From Nocardiopsis_C rhodophaea (GTDB lineage Bacteria > Actinomycetota > Actinomycetes > Streptosporangiales > Streptosporangiaceae), in NCBI RefSeq assembly GCF_039530945.1, contig NZ_BAAAPC010000021.1:1-64000 (forward strand): a stretch of DNA of 64,000 nucleotides, written 5' to 3'. The notes under the pieces are model-generated. The model saw only the letters and a list, made by a program, of their open reading frames with translations, was not told where the DNA came from and made no database searches. Below are positions 1-9,175 of this stretch, piece after piece. Each line of letters starts with the position of its first letter. Within the stretch, counting starts at the first letter, position 1. The position numbers were made by a program, and so were the translations under genes.

Positions 1-34
1 AAAGGCCGTGGCTCGGTACCGAGCCACGGCCTTT
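1..34. terminator. Perfect palindromic terminator
   Basis: A 34-base perfect inverted repeat centred on GGTACC, with arms of 14 bases ending AAAGG and CCTTT. It lies just beyond the 3' end of the minus-strand TetR gene and would fold into a strong hairpin. The A/T outer bases give a short U run in both directions, so it may also stop a plus-strand gene entering from outside the window. Confidence 0.75.
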
Positions 35-90
35 CGCGCGTATGCGGGCGGAGGGGCGGGGAAGGCGGCCGCGGTTACGCGGCCCGGTCC

Positions 91-669
91 CTATCGCGTG
101 AGGAAGCCGTCCACCAGTCGGATCAGCGTCGCGTGGATTTCCTCCAACGGGCGATCGGGCTGCAGGGTGCGCCAGTCCAGGGCGACGGTCAGCACCATCC
201 CGAACAGCGCCGAACCCGCCACACCGATATCGAGGTCGTCGGGCAGCTCGCCCGCCTCCACCAGGTCCTCCAACAGGCCGGAGATGACGCCGATGGCCCC
301 CGCCCTAATCTGGCGGACGGTGTCGTACCAGGTCTGGCGGGTCCGCCACGCCTCCGCCATCAGGAGCCGCGCCAGCGACTCGTGGGTGCCGATGAACTCC
401 AGCTCGGTGCGGAGCACGCTGGACAGCGCCTCGCGCGGCGGCCCCACCACCGCCGCGCTCAGGTGGTCGGAGAGCCGCTGGACACCCCACTCCATGAGCG
501 CCGTGTACAGCTCGGCCTTGCCGGAGAAGTTGTAGTAGACCGTACCCTTCGCGACTCCGGCGCGTTCAGCGATCTGGTCCACCGATGTGGCGCCGAAGCC
601 CTGTTCGGAGATCAGCGTGATCGCCGCTTCGAACAGGCGGTGGCGGGTCGCCTCACGCCGTGAGCTCAT
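91..669 (-). CDS. TetR family transcriptional regulator
   Basis: A 192-residue TetR-type repressor. The N-terminal helix-turn-helix is clear (residues about 28-50, with VAKGTVYYNF) and is followed by an all-helical ligand domain. The ATG at 669 is preferred over an in-frame start at 711 because AGGAG sits 6 bases upstream of it. It is the third gene of a minus-strand operon behind an ABC ATPase and a YhgE/Pip membrane protein. A perfect palindrome of TetR-operator type lies before the first gene, so it most likely represses its own operon. The inducer is unknown, but the transporter-like partners suggest a toxic or membrane-active small molecule. Confidence 0.9.
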   Translation of the reverse strand: MSSRREATRHRLFEAAITLISEQGFGATSVDQIAERAGVAKGTVYYNFSGKAELYTALMEWGVQRLSDHLSAAVVGPPREALSSVLRTELEFIGTHESLARLLMAEAWRTRQTWYDTVRQIRAGAIGVISGLLEDLVEAGELPDDLDIGVAGSALFGMVLTVALDWRTLQPDRPLEEIHATLIRLVDGFLTR

Positions 670-728
670 GGGCCGCTCCTGCGGGGCTGGGGGATGAAGC
701 CGGGTACCCATTATCGGTACTCCCGTCT

Positions 729-758
729 GGGGCCGCGCCGTACACGCGGCGCGACCCC
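729..758 (-). repeat. Intercistronic hairpin between yhgE-like gene and tetR
   Basis: Two 12-base arms (729-740 and 747-758, one mismatch) around a 6-base loop form a GC-rich stem between the YhgE/Pip gene and the TetR gene. There is no T run after it, so it may attenuate or stabilise the transcript rather than end it. Confidence 0.45.
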
Positions 759-768
759 GCTTGAAGGG

Positions 769-2943
769 TCAGACTTTCAGTGCCGGATAGAGGTCCTTCA
801 TGGTCCAGACGCGCTTGCGCGACACCGCGAGCCAGGTCAGCAGCAGCGCCCCGACGAGGTAGGCGGTCAGCACCCCGCAGGCGGTCCAGACAGCCCCCAT
901 GTCGCCGCCGCTGATGAGGATGCGCAGCGCCTGCACCACGTGGCTCATCGGCAGGTAGGGGGCGATGGCCTGGAAGAAGCCGGGGCTGGTCTCGATCGGA
1001 TAGGTGCCGCCCGCCGAGGTGAGCTGCAGCATCAGCAGGATCAGCGAAACGATCCGCCCGGCCGTCCCGAACCGGACGGACGCCCACTGGACCACCGCGC
1101 TGTAGGAGGCGACCGTCAGCACAAGCAGCCCGATCACGCCGCCCCAGTACACCGCGTCCAGGCCGAGCGTCAGGTGCAGCGTCGACATCATCACCGCGAC
1201 CTGGGCGATGCCGATCGCCACCGGCGGCAGCCACCCGGCCAGCGCGACCCGCCATGAGGGCGCCGTGCCCGCCAGACCGCGCTTGGATACCGCGGGCAGC
1301 ACCATGAACGTCATCATCGCGCCGACCCACAGCGACAGGGCGACGAAGAAGGGGGCGAAGCCGGTGCCGTACTGCGGCGCCTCGTTGGCGACGCTGGAGC
1401 TGAGCCGCACGGGCTTGCTCATCATGTCGCCGTTGGTGTCGCGCTTGTCGTCGTCGAATGTGGGGATCGACTCGACGCCGTCCTCCAGGCCGTCGGCGAG
1501 CTCGTGCTGCCCGTCCTTGATCTTGCCGATCCCGTCGTCCAGGTCACCGGCGCCCGAGTGCAGCTTGCCGATCCCGTCGTCGAGGTCCTTGATCCCCTTG
1601 TGCGCCTTCTTCAGGCCGTCGCGCATGTCCCGGTTGCCCTTGGCCAGCTCGGCAAGACCCTTGTCGAGGTCGTCGACCTCCTTGAGCTTGTCGTCGGCAT
1701 CGTCCGCGAGCTCGGATGCCTTGCTGGCGGCATCGGAGGCCTCGGCGGCCTCCTTGCTAACCTTGTCGGCCTCCTTCTTCAGCTTGTCGAGCTTGTCCTT
1801 GCCGATCAGGACGGTATCGCCGGAACCCCCAGCGCCACCGGACGCGTTGCTTCCGCCGGCCCCGGCGTCCGCAGCGCCCTCGGCGAACTTCTTGCCGTCG
1901 GCGAGGAGCTGGTAGAGCTCGGGGTTGTTCTGCTGCAGGTCGGGGTTGGCGTCGAGGTAGGACTGGAAGTCGGAGGGATTCTTCAGTCCGTCCGCTCCCG
2001 GCTTGGGCAGCGTCGCGGGGACCTCGGCGTCGGATGAGGCCGCGGTTTCGGCCAGGTCGCTGACCGCGTCGGCCGCTGTCTTGACCTTGTCGGCCCCCTT
2101 CTTGACCTTCGGTGCCTTCTCCTTGATTACCGGGACCCACGCGTCGGCGGCCTCGTTGAGCTTGTCGGCCTTCTTCGACACCTGGCTGGAGGCGGTGGTG
2201 GCGCCCTCGGCGAGCTTCTTGGAGCCGTCGTAGAGGTCACCGATACCCCTGCGTAGCTGTGCGGAGCCGTCCTTGGCATCGCCGAGGTTGGTGTAGAGCT
2301 TGCCCGAGCCGTCCTTGGCGTCGTCGGTGCCGTCGGCCAGCTGCCCGGCGCCGTCGGCCGCCTCCTCGGTCTTGCCGTGGATCTCGTTGAAGCCCAGGAA
2401 CATGGAGTCGAGGTACTCGCCGGTGGCGTTCTTGCCCGCCGCGGACTGGATCTCCTTGAAGGCCGACTTCATGAGCTGGCGGACGATGTAGCTGTTGGCG
2501 TCGTTGTAGTGCGCCTCCAGCATCGCGGGCACCGGCTCGTCGTCGTCCTCGGAGGGGGAGGCGAGGTTGGCGCTGAAGTCCTCGGGGATGGTGAGCGAGA
2601 CGTAGTAGCGGCCGTCGGCGACGCCGGACGCGGCCTCGTCGGCGTCCACGAGGCGCCAGTCGAGGTCGCCGCCTTCCAGCAGCTCGTCGGTGATGTCCTG
2701 CCCGGCGTGGGTCTCCTCGCCGTCCACGGTGACCGGCTCGTCCTCGTTGACCAGGGCGACCGGCAGGTTCTTCATGTTGCCGAACGGGTCCCAGAACGAC
2801 CACAGGTAGAGCCCCGAGTACAGCAGGGGGATCAGGGCCAGCGCGACCAGCGCGGCAACGGGCAGGGGCGAGCGGAAGAACGACCGCACCGAGAGCCCGC
2901 CGAGCCGCAGTGCCGGCAGTATCCGGACCTTCGGGAGCTTCAC
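769..2943 (-). CDS. YhgE/Pip family membrane protein (ABC-2-like)
   Basis: 724 residues. One membrane segment near residues 27-50 is followed by the WSFWDPFGNMKNLPVALVNED-type beginning of the YhgE/Pip N-terminal domain. A long extracytoplasmic region follows, rich in Lys, Asp and Ala and built of coiled-coil-like repeats of the form DGxxxLxDG (roughly residues 190-510). Five or six hydrophobic segments close the protein (about 535-715), as in ABC-2 permeases. It starts with GTG that overlaps the stop of the upstream ATPase gene (GTGA), so the two are translationally coupled and probably form one transporter. Members of this family include phage-infection proteins and exporters; the substrate cannot be read from the sequence. 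Confidence 0.88.
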   Translation of the reverse strand: MKLPKVRILPALRLGGLSVRSFFRSPLPVAALVALALIPLLYSGLYLWSFWDPFGNMKNLPVALVNEDEPVTVDGEETHAGQDITDELLEGGDLDWRLVDADEAASGVADGRYYVSLTIPEDFSANLASPSEDDDEPVPAMLEAHYNDANSYIVRQLMKSAFKEIQSAAGKNATGEYLDSMFLGFNEIHGKTEEAADGAGQLADGTDDAKDGSGKLYTNLGDAKDGSAQLRRGIGDLYDGSKKLAEGATTASSQVSKKADKLNEAADAWVPVIKEKAPKVKKGADKVKTAADAVSDLAETAASSDAEVPATLPKPGADGLKNPSDFQSYLDANPDLQQNNPELYQLLADGKKFAEGAADAGAGGSNASGGAGGSGDTVLIGKDKLDKLKKEADKVSKEAAEASDAASKASELADDADDKLKEVDDLDKGLAELAKGNRDMRDGLKKAHKGIKDLDDGIGKLHSGAGDLDDGIGKIKDGQHELADGLEDGVESIPTFDDDKRDTNGDMMSKPVRLSSSVANEAPQYGTGFAPFFVALSLWVGAMMTFMVLPAVSKRGLAGTAPSWRVALAGWLPPVAIGIAQVAVMMSTLHLTLGLDAVYWGGVIGLLVLTVASYSAVVQWASVRFGTAGRIVSLILLMLQLTSAGGTYPIETSPGFFQAIAPYLPMSHVVQALRILISGGDMGAVWTACGVLTAYLVGALLLTWLAVSRKRVWTMKDLYPALKV

Positions 2944-3740
2944 GCCTTGGTCTCCTTCGTCATCGTCGTCGTGTCGTCGGTGCTTGTTTCGGACCTGTCA
3001 CGGCCGACCGCGTTGCCGCCCCGGCCGAACAGTCCGCCCATGCTCAGCCGCCGGTGCCGCCCCTGGGGTAGCGGGGGTGGCGGGCCCTCGTCCTCTGGCC
3101 GGGTGAGGGGGATGAGGGTGGTGTTGGTGGGGGTGTGGGTGGTGTCGGTTGTGGTGGTGATGATGGTCAGGCCGTGGTCGGCGAGGTGGGTGAGGGTGTC
3201 GTAGAGGTGGGTTTGGTGGGTGGGGGAGAGGCCGTGGTCGAGGTTGTCGACGAGGAGGAGGCGGGGTTCGTCGATGAGGGCGAGGGCGATGCCCAGGCGG
3301 CGTTTTTCGTTGGTGGTGAGGTCGGTGGTGAGGCGGGTGGTGTCGAGGTCGGCGAGGCCGGCGTTGGTGAGGGCGGCGTTGGTGAGGGCGCGGTTGGCGG
3401 GGCGTAGGCGGAGGTAGTGGCGTTCGTTGAGGTGTTCTTGGACGCGGAGGCGGTCGTCGAGGTCGTTGACGCCGTCGGTGAGGCCGAGGGCGGTGATTTG
3501 GCGGATGGTGCGGGCTTTGCGGGGGTGGGGGTGGCCGTCGATGGTGAGGGTGCCGTGGGTGGGGGTCATGCGGGCGGCGAGGGTGAGCAGGAGGGCGGTG
3601 CGGCCGGTGCCGGATTCGCCGTGGAAGGTGGTGATGGTGCCGGGGCTGGCGGTGAAGGTGATGTCGCTGTAGACGGTGCCTTGGCGGGTGTGTAGTGCGA
3701 GGTGTTCGGCTTCGACTCTGGCTCCTGTGGCCCAACGCAT
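2940..3740 (-). CDS. ABC transporter ATP-binding protein with degenerate motifs
   Basis: 266 residues of ABC ATPase type, first gene of the operon and coupled by a GTGA overlap to the YhgE/Pip protein. The motifs are unusual. The Walker A loop reads GESGTGRT, with Arg in place of the catalytic Lys; the signature region has TTNEKRR instead of LSGGQ; and the Walker B region reads LLLVDN, with Asn where Glu is normal. ATP hydrolysis may therefore be weak or absent, although Arg-type Walker A loops may be usual in actinobacterial YhgE-linked ATPases. The coding strand is strikingly poor in G and rich in C, encoding long Thr/His/Asp runs near residues 210-235. The ATG at 3740 has GGGGA about 8 bases upstream. 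Confidence 0.82.
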   Translation of the reverse strand: MRWATGARVEAEHLALHTRQGTVYSDITFTASPGTITTFHGESGTGRTALLLTLAARMTPTHGTLTIDGHPHPRKARTIRQITALGLTDGVNDLDDRLRVQEHLNERHYLRLRPANRALTNAALTNAGLADLDTTRLTTDLTTNEKRRLGIALALIDEPRLLLVDNLDHGLSPTHQTHLYDTLTHLADHGLTIITTTTDTTHTPTNTTLIPLTRPEDEGPPPPLPQGRHRRLSMGGLFGRGGNAVGRDRSETSTDDTTTMTKETKA

Positions 3741-3757
3741 CCCCAGTCCCCTTAACG

Positions 3758-3785
3758 TTTTTGAACTGACTAGTCAGTTCAAAAA
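3758..3785. promoter_or_regulatory. Perfect 28-bp TetR-type operator
   Basis: A 28-base perfect palindrome with core TGACTAGTCA and outer TTTTT/AAAAA, 17 bases upstream of the ABC ATPase start. The core matches the usual layout of TetR-family operators. The repressor is probably the TetR protein encoded at the end of this operon. The site would cover the minus-strand promoter. Confidence 0.75.
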
Positions 3786-3990
3786 TAGTACGCCTGAGAC
3801 CGTGATCGTGGCGCCCGCAAACGTAAGGTGCGACACAGCACTGCCTGTAGGGAGGGGAGTGGGCCAATGGCGATCGTGCGCAAGCGCGGGAGATGGCTGG
3901 AATCGGCCAATTCCGCGGGATGTGTTCCCCTGGCAGGCAGAGGCGTCATAGCGTCAAGAGCTATCCCCCTGACCACGGAGGAGTCCCGCT

Positions 3991-4494
3991 ATGCCCCGTC
4001 AGCGTCCGCCCGCGCTCGACTCACCGCTCACGACGCGGATCCTGAAGGTCCTGTCGCGCGTGAACACGTTCGTCTATCGGGCCACCGACGGGTACATCGG
4101 CGGCACGTTCCCCGCCCGCAGCGGCTCCCCGTCCGGAGTCCCCATATGCCTGCTGACGACCCGGGGGCGCAAGAGCGGCCGACTGCGCACCACGCCGCTG
4201 CTCTACCTGAGCGACCCCGCGCCCGAGGGCGAGCGCGTCATCCTGGTCGCCTCCCAGGTCGGCAGGGCGCGCAACCCGATGTGGTTCCGCAACCTCCTGG
4301 CGGAACCCACCGTTGTGGTGCAGACCGGTGGCCGCATGCGCCGGATGCGTGCGCGGGTCGCCGATGAACAGGAGCGGGCCGAACTGTGGCCGCGGCTGGT
4401 CGAGCTCTACCCCGACTACGACGCCTACCAGTCCTGGACCGACCGGACGATCCCGGTCGTGATCTGCGAGACCGCCGCACACTCGGCTATCTGA
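3991..4494 (+). CDS. DUF385 deazaflavin (F420)-dependent nitroreductase family protein
   Basis: 167 residues of the Ddn-like FDOR-B family. The cofactor-binding stretch TTRGRKSGRLRTTPL lies near residues 56-70 and is followed by the family's NPMWFRNLL segment (about 91-99). Proteins of this family use reduced F420 to reduce quinones, nitro compounds or other activated substrates, often at the membrane; the substrate here is unknown. The ATG has a strong GGAGGAG site 7 bases upstream. It is a single gene between a divergent ABC operon and a convergent guaB1. Confidence 0.85.
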   Translation: MPRQRPPALDSPLTTRILKVLSRVNTFVYRATDGYIGGTFPARSGSPSGVPICLLTTRGRKSGRLRTTPLLYLSDPAPEGERVILVASQVGRARNPMWFRNLLAEPTVVVQTGGRMRRMRARVADEQERAELWPRLVELYPDYDAYQSWTDRTIPVVICETAAHSAI

Positions 4495-4561
4495 GCCGTT
4501 CCCGCAGGCTCCGTGCGCGGGGTCGCTGCGCACCCGGTGCGGCCGTCCACGTCACCGGGAA

Positions 4562-4606
4562 CGCGGGAGGGGAGCCCCCGAGATCGACTGGGGACTCCCC
4601 TCCGCG
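4562..4606. terminator. Hairpin between converging genes
   Basis: Two 17-base arms (4562-4578 and 4590-4606) pair almost fully, apart from a one-base slip, around an 11-base loop. It lies between the 3' ends of the DUF385 gene and guaB1 and probably acts as a two-way terminator. Confidence 0.6.
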
Positions 4607-4690
4607 GGAATGTCGGCCGGACGCGCATTCTCCCGCGCCCGGCCGTGGCGGTCTCGGTTCTTCGCGAACCTCTGTTGTGACCGAGCCGGA

Positions 4691-6130
4691 CTACCAGCCG
4701 CTCGGCGTCGGCTTGCCCTCGCTGTAGCCGGCGGCGCTCTGCACACCAACGGTGGCGCGCTCGTGGAACTCCTGGAGCGTCGTCGCGCCGGCGTAGGTCA
4801 TCGAGCTGCGTACGCCCGCGATGATGTCGTCCAGCAGGTCCTCCACGCTCGGACGCTCGGCGTCGAGGTACATCCGCCCAGAAGAGATGCCCTCCTCGAA
4901 CAGCGCCTTGCGCGCGCGCTCGAACGGGGAGTCCTCCGAGGTCCGCAGCTTGACGGCGCGGGCCGACGCCATGCCGAAGCTCTCCTTGTACAGGCGGCCC
5001 TGCGCGTCGCGCATGACGTCGCCCGGGGACTCGTAGGTCCCGGCGAACCAGGAGCCGATCATCACGTTGGACGCACCGGCGGCCAGCGCCAGAGCGACGT
5101 CGCGGGGGTGCCGCACGCCGCCGTCGGCCCACACCGACTTGCCCAGCTCGTGCGCTGCCGCAGCGCACTCCAGAACGGCCGAGAACTGCGGGCGGCCCAC
5201 CGCCGTCATCATCCGCGTGGTGCACATGGCGCCCGGCCCCACGCCGACCTTGACGATGTCGGCTCCGGCCTCGATGAGGTCGCGGGTGCCCTCGGCGGTA
5301 ACGACGTTGCCGGCCACGATCGGCACCTGCGGATCCAGCGCGCGCACCTTGCCCAGCGCGCTGATCATCTTCTCCTGGTGGCCGTGTGCGGTGTCGATGA
5401 CCAGGGCGTCGGTCCCGGCCTCCAGCAGCTCCTTGGCCTTGCCCGCCACGTCGCCGTTGATGCCGATGGCGGCGGCGACGCGCAGCCGCCCATTGGCGTC
5501 CAGCGCCGGCTGGTAGATGGTGGAGCGCAGCGCTCCGGTGCGGGTGGACACACCGACCAGCGCGCCCTCGGGGTCGACCACCGGCGCCAGGTGGTGCCGG
5601 AAGTCGTGCAGCGTTCCGAAGGCCTCCTTCGGGTCGGTGCCCGCCGGGATCGTCAGCAGATCGGTGGCCATCACCTCGTGCAGCTGGGTGAAACGGTCGA
5701 CGCCCAGGCAGTCGTCCTCGGTGACCACGCCGACCGGGTGCCGCTGGTCGTCGATGACGATGACGGCGTCGTGCGCCCGTTTGGGCAACAGGTTCAGCGC
5801 GTCGCCGACGGTGTTGTCCGGGCGGAGCGTGATCGGGGTGTCGATGACCAGGTCACGCTGCTTGGTCCAGCTGATGACCTCGGCCACGACGTCGATCGGG
5901 ATGTCCTGCGGGATGACGGCGATCCCGCCGCGGCGGGCGATTGTCTCGGCCATGCGACGGCCCGCCACCGCGGTCATGTTCGCGACTACGATGGGGATGG
6001 TCGTGCCAGTGCCGTCGTGCGAGGCGAGATCCACGTCCAGCCGGGATCCCACGGCCGACCGCCGGGGGACCATGAACACGTCACTGTAGGTCAGGTCATG
6101 GTCGGGAACCTGGTTGTTCAGAAAGTGCAC
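4691..6130 (-). CDS. guaB1: GuaB1 family IMP dehydrogenase-like protein (probable GMP reductase)
   Basis: 479 residues. A TIM-barrel of the IMPDH/GMPR superfamily is interrupted by a CBS-domain pair at about residues 95-205. The catalytic loop is GVGPGAMCTTR with Cys303, and DGGVRHPRDVALALAAGA forms the phosphate-binding region. Sequence and length fit actinobacterial GuaB1, a paralogue distinct from the biosynthetic IMP dehydrogenase GuaB2. The mycobacterial GuaB1 has been shown to be a CBS-containing GMP reductase, so GMP to IMP salvage is the likelier role than guanine synthesis. The start MHFLNNQVPD matches the family. The gene is divergent from a CDP-alcohol phosphotransferase, separated by about 245 bases. 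Confidence 0.9.
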   Translation of the reverse strand: MHFLNNQVPDHDLTYSDVFMVPRRSAVGSRLDVDLASHDGTGTTIPIVVANMTAVAGRRMAETIARRGGIAVIPQDIPIDVVAEVISWTKQRDLVIDTPITLRPDNTVGDALNLLPKRAHDAVIVIDDQRHPVGVVTEDDCLGVDRFTQLHEVMATDLLTIPAGTDPKEAFGTLHDFRHHLAPVVDPEGALVGVSTRTGALRSTIYQPALDANGRLRVAAAIGINGDVAGKAKELLEAGTDALVIDTAHGHQEKMISALGKVRALDPQVPIVAGNVVTAEGTRDLIEAGADIVKVGVGPGAMCTTRMMTAVGRPQFSAVLECAAAAHELGKSVWADGGVRHPRDVALALAAGASNVMIGSWFAGTYESPGDVMRDAQGRLYKESFGMASARAVKLRTSEDSPFERARKALFEEGISSGRMYLDAERPSVEDLLDDIIAGVRSSMTYAGATTLQEFHERATVGVQSAAGYSEGKPTPSGW

Positions 6131-6375
6131 GCCTGCTACCTCGGTCGATGCCGTTCGGGGCGGACGGTGCCAAGTTCCACTCGAATGAGTGGATACCTGG
6201 TCGAACCCCCTCTTACCTACCCATTATTGCCGCACCGATTAGCCCAGGTGACACGTCGTCTGGAATGATCGTCGGCTGACACCCTTACCCTCCCCTCCTT
6301 GTGGACCGTGAGCGACCACCCTGCGTCGTCGAAATTCGACACGCGGCACCGGATGGGAGTTCCGCAGGAGATGAC

Positions 6376-7368
6376 ATGACGAGCTTCACACTCGCGGACG
6401 TCCGTGAGCGCACATACAAGAGCCGCGATGCCTGGTGGACGGTCTTCCTTGTCGACCCGCTGGCATCCCGGCTGGTGGTGTGGACCGCCAACCGCACGAA
6501 CATCACGCCGAACCAGATCACGTTCGGCGCGGGCGTGCTGGGGCTGGGCTCCGCCGTGTGCTTCGCGCTCGCCGACTGGCCGTGGCTGGTGCTCGGCGCG
6601 CTGCTGTTCCACCTGAGCTTCGTGCTCGACTGCATGGATGGCAAGATCGCCCGGCTGAAGGGCAACGGCTCGGTCTTCGGGGCGTGGGTGGACTTCGTTT
6701 TCGACCGCATCCGCTTCTTCGGCTGCATGCTGGCGCTGCTGGTCGGCCAGTGGGCGGCCACGGGTGAGGCCGCCTACCTGATCCTGGCACCGGTGGTGAT
6801 CTTCCTCGACCTGTTCCGTTACCTCAACGGGGGGCAGGTGGCCAAGACCCGGCAGGCGATGCGGGAGAAGCTGCGCGCCGCCGCCGAGGGCCGGCCCGTG
6901 GACGGCGCGGTCGACGATCCGGAGAGCACCGAGACGGCCGAGACCCCCCAGGACGGCTCGGAGGACCGCGAGGGCGCCCCGGTCGTCTTCATGGAGGAGG
7001 TGCTGCGGGATAACCCCCAGCTCAAGGCCGATGAGGTGCGCTCCGGCGCCCACCCGGCCGGGGCCAAGATCATCGACGTGCACCAGGGGTTCAGCCGGAA
7101 GTTCGCGTGGTACGAGCGGGTACGCGACGCCTTGCTGCGCAGCCGGGTCCGCCCCCACCTGTTCAGCGGAATCGAGTTCGAGATGTTCGTCTGCGTCGTC
7201 GCGCCGCTGACCGCGCTCATCTCACTGGTGGCGCCGCTGAGCAGCCTCGTCATCCCGGTGGCCGTCCTCGCCTGCCTCGGGCTCGCGGCCTTCGAGGTCA
7301 TCATCGTCTACAAGCTGTGGCTGGCCACCCGCGACTTCACCAGGGAGCTGGCGAAGCTGCAGGGCTGA
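6376..7368 (+). CDS. CDP-alcohol phosphatidyltransferase family protein
   Basis: 330 residues. It contains the complete CDP-alcohol phosphotransferase signature (DG..AR........G...D...D) as DCMDGKIARLKGNGSVFGAW followed by VDFVFD, at about residues 85-110. Several membrane segments flank it, and a charged cytoplasmic insert runs from about 160 to 245. It joins a CDP-activated diacylglycerol or similar donor to an alcohol in phospholipid synthesis; which alcohol cannot be told. The ATG at 6376 is chosen because GCAGGAG lies 5 bases before it; longer in-frame starts have no such site. A strong hairpin follows the gene. Confidence 0.85.
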   Translation: MTSFTLADVRERTYKSRDAWWTVFLVDPLASRLVVWTANRTNITPNQITFGAGVLGLGSAVCFALADWPWLVLGALLFHLSFVLDCMDGKIARLKGNGSVFGAWVDFVFDRIRFFGCMLALLVGQWAATGEAAYLILAPVVIFLDLFRYLNGGQVAKTRQAMREKLRAAAEGRPVDGAVDDPESTETAETPQDGSEDREGAPVVFMEEVLRDNPQLKADEVRSGAHPAGAKIIDVHQGFSRKFAWYERVRDALLRSRVRPHLFSGIEFEMFVCVVAPLTALISLVAPLSSLVIPVAVLACLGLAAFEVIIVYKLWLATRDFTRELAKLQG

Positions 7369-7428
7369 CCGCCGAGGCGCCGCCTCGGGGAGGCCCGCGG
7401 CGTCCGGTGCGACCGTCGGATCGAGGAG

Positions 7429-7455
7429 AAGGCCGCGTGGAATCCACGCGGCCTT
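7429..7455. terminator. Bidirectional rho-independent-like terminator
   Basis: A perfect 12-base-pair stem (7429-7440 with 7444-7455) and a 3-base loop, arms starting AAGGCC and ending GGCCTT. It sits between the converging CDP-alcohol phosphotransferase and acyltransferase genes. Confidence 0.8.
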
Positions 7456-7479
7456 TCGCCATGGAGGGGCCCCGTTGGG

Positions 7480-8631
7480 TCAGGAGGCGGCGCGCGCCCG
7501 GGAGCGCGTGGTTCCGGACAGTAGTCCGGCCTGGGTTTCGGAACCGGTCGCCCTGTCATCCCGGCGTAGGGACCACTCGGCCGCGGGCTCCACGGCCCAT
7601 CGGGTGGCCCTCCGCACCCACGGGGAGCACAGCGCCAGCGTGATGGGGATCGACACCAGGAAGTTGACCGCGAAGGAACCGTGCGGGCCGAACACCGCGT
7701 TGGAGTACTCGTACCAGCCGAACTGGTCGGCGATCCGGATCACCAGGCCGTGCAGCAGGAAGACGTACATGGTGAGCGCGCCCAGCCCGGTGAACCGGGT
7801 GGTGCGGCGCGGCGTGAGGGACAGCAGCGCCGCGGTAAGCGCGAATGCGAGCACCAGGAAGAGGACGCGGCCGGGCAGCCCCACCGGCAGGATGTCGACG
7901 TCGCGGTCGGCCAGGCTCTCCCGCCAGTAGACCCACTCCCGGCTCACCTGCTCCAGGTAGACGTAGCACAGGATGAACGTCGCGACCATGAGCGCGGCGC
8001 TGGAGACCCGCACCCAGGTGGTTGTGAGCAGGTCGAAGTGGCGCTTCTCCAGGAGCAGGCCACCGACGAAGAACGGCAGCAGGCTGATGATCCGGGAGAT
8101 GCCGAGCGCGTCACCGGTCACGGCGAGGCCGCCGAACAGCGAGATCGCGATCGCGACGGTGAACGGCCAGCGGAGCCGCTTCCACAGCGGCACCGTCAGC
8201 CGCCACACGAACAGCGCGGCAAGGAACCAGGTCAGCCACAGGGGTTCGAGCGGACCGTCGGGTAGGCCGCGCTCGGCGGTGAGGGACTGCACCGCGTAGA
8301 TTCCCCAGAAGATGAGGTAGGGCGCCGCGACCGTCGTCAGCAGGCGGTCGATGCGCCGCGCGGAACCGTCGAACGACCGCGACAGATACCCGCTGATCAG
8401 GGCGAACGCAGGCATGTGGAAGAGGTAGATCCAGAAGTAGACCGTGTTGGCCTCGCGGGTGTCGGTGGTCGGCTCGATGACGTGGCCGATGACCACCAGC
8501 AGGATCAGCAGGAACTTCGCGTTGTCGAGCAGGGCGTCGCGTTTGGGCGGCCGTGGACCCGGCGGCCGCTCCCGGGGCGGGTCGGCGATGTGTGCGTCGA
8601 GTTCGGACGGGCGTGTCGAGGTTGAGGCCAC
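7480..8631 (-). CDS. Acyltransferase 3 family membrane protein
   Basis: 383 residues. About ten hydrophobic segments are preceded by a Pro/Arg-rich N-terminus. The family start DNAKFLLILLVVIGH (about residues 35-49), including the conserved His, identifies an acyltransferase-3 (OatA/WecH-like) O-acetyltransferase of surface sugars. It would use a cytoplasmic acyl donor and act on an extracytoplasmic glycan; the acceptor is unknown. The start is GTG with GGAG about 8 bases upstream. It stands alone, convergent with the upstream phosphotransferase gene and divergent from the M20 peptidase. Confidence 0.85.
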   Translation of the reverse strand: MASTSTRPSELDAHIADPPRERPPGPRPPKRDALLDNAKFLLILLVVIGHVIEPTTDTREANTVYFWIYLFHMPAFALISGYLSRSFDGSARRIDRLLTTVAAPYLIFWGIYAVQSLTAERGLPDGPLEPLWLTWFLAALFVWRLTVPLWKRLRWPFTVAIAISLFGGLAVTGDALGISRIISLLPFFVGGLLLEKRHFDLLTTTWVRVSSAALMVATFILCYVYLEQVSREWVYWRESLADRDVDILPVGLPGRVLFLVLAFALTAALLSLTPRRTTRFTGLGALTMYVFLLHGLVIRIADQFGWYEYSNAVFGPHGSFAVNFLVSIPITLALCSPWVRRATRWAVEPAAEWSLRRDDRATGSETQAGLLSGTTRSRARAAS

Positions 8632-9175
8632 TGGTGTGTCTCCAAGTCACCGGATATCGGGGCTGTGGGGACGTGCCGGGCACGTGCGTGGCCACCGGTC
8701 CTCCTCGGCACGGAGCGGGGGGCGTGCCGCTGCCCTCGCAATGGGCAGGACGGTGTGGGTGTCGGGGCCGATGGCCGAAGCCTGAGAATTCGCTGTGAGC
8801 CCTGAGACGGGACATTACCGTTACCGGGCGAATCAGGCCATGTCCTGAGGTGATCTGTCGCGCGTCATCGGTGATGGATGCCGCTCTGGCGGGCATTGGG
8901 GCGGCTACGACCGTCCACCCCCGGTTGCTTCTCCCCGCAAGGGATAACGCTAGTTGGCGGCCGCCGTGGGCGGGGGAAAGCTGGGTGATTGCTCAGGGTT
9001 CTCTCAGTTTCCGCGGGCCGTGAATCGGGCGTTTCCCGGCATGGCGGGCGCAATGGGGCGGCATGGCGGGAGTTTGAGATTCGCCAGGGCGAGCGAGAGA
9101 ATCAGCGCGGCGGACGTCCGCCGGTGACGTGGCCGGACACCCCCCGGCCGCCTGCCGAACCGATGGAAGAAGGCG
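8632..9175. other. Intergenic region between acyltransferase and M20 gene
   Basis: About 540 bases between two divergent genes. I find no convincing reading frame and no clear -35/-10 pair. It must hold the promoters for both genes. The last 15 bases carry the weak AAGAAGG site of the M20 gene. Confidence 0.6.
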
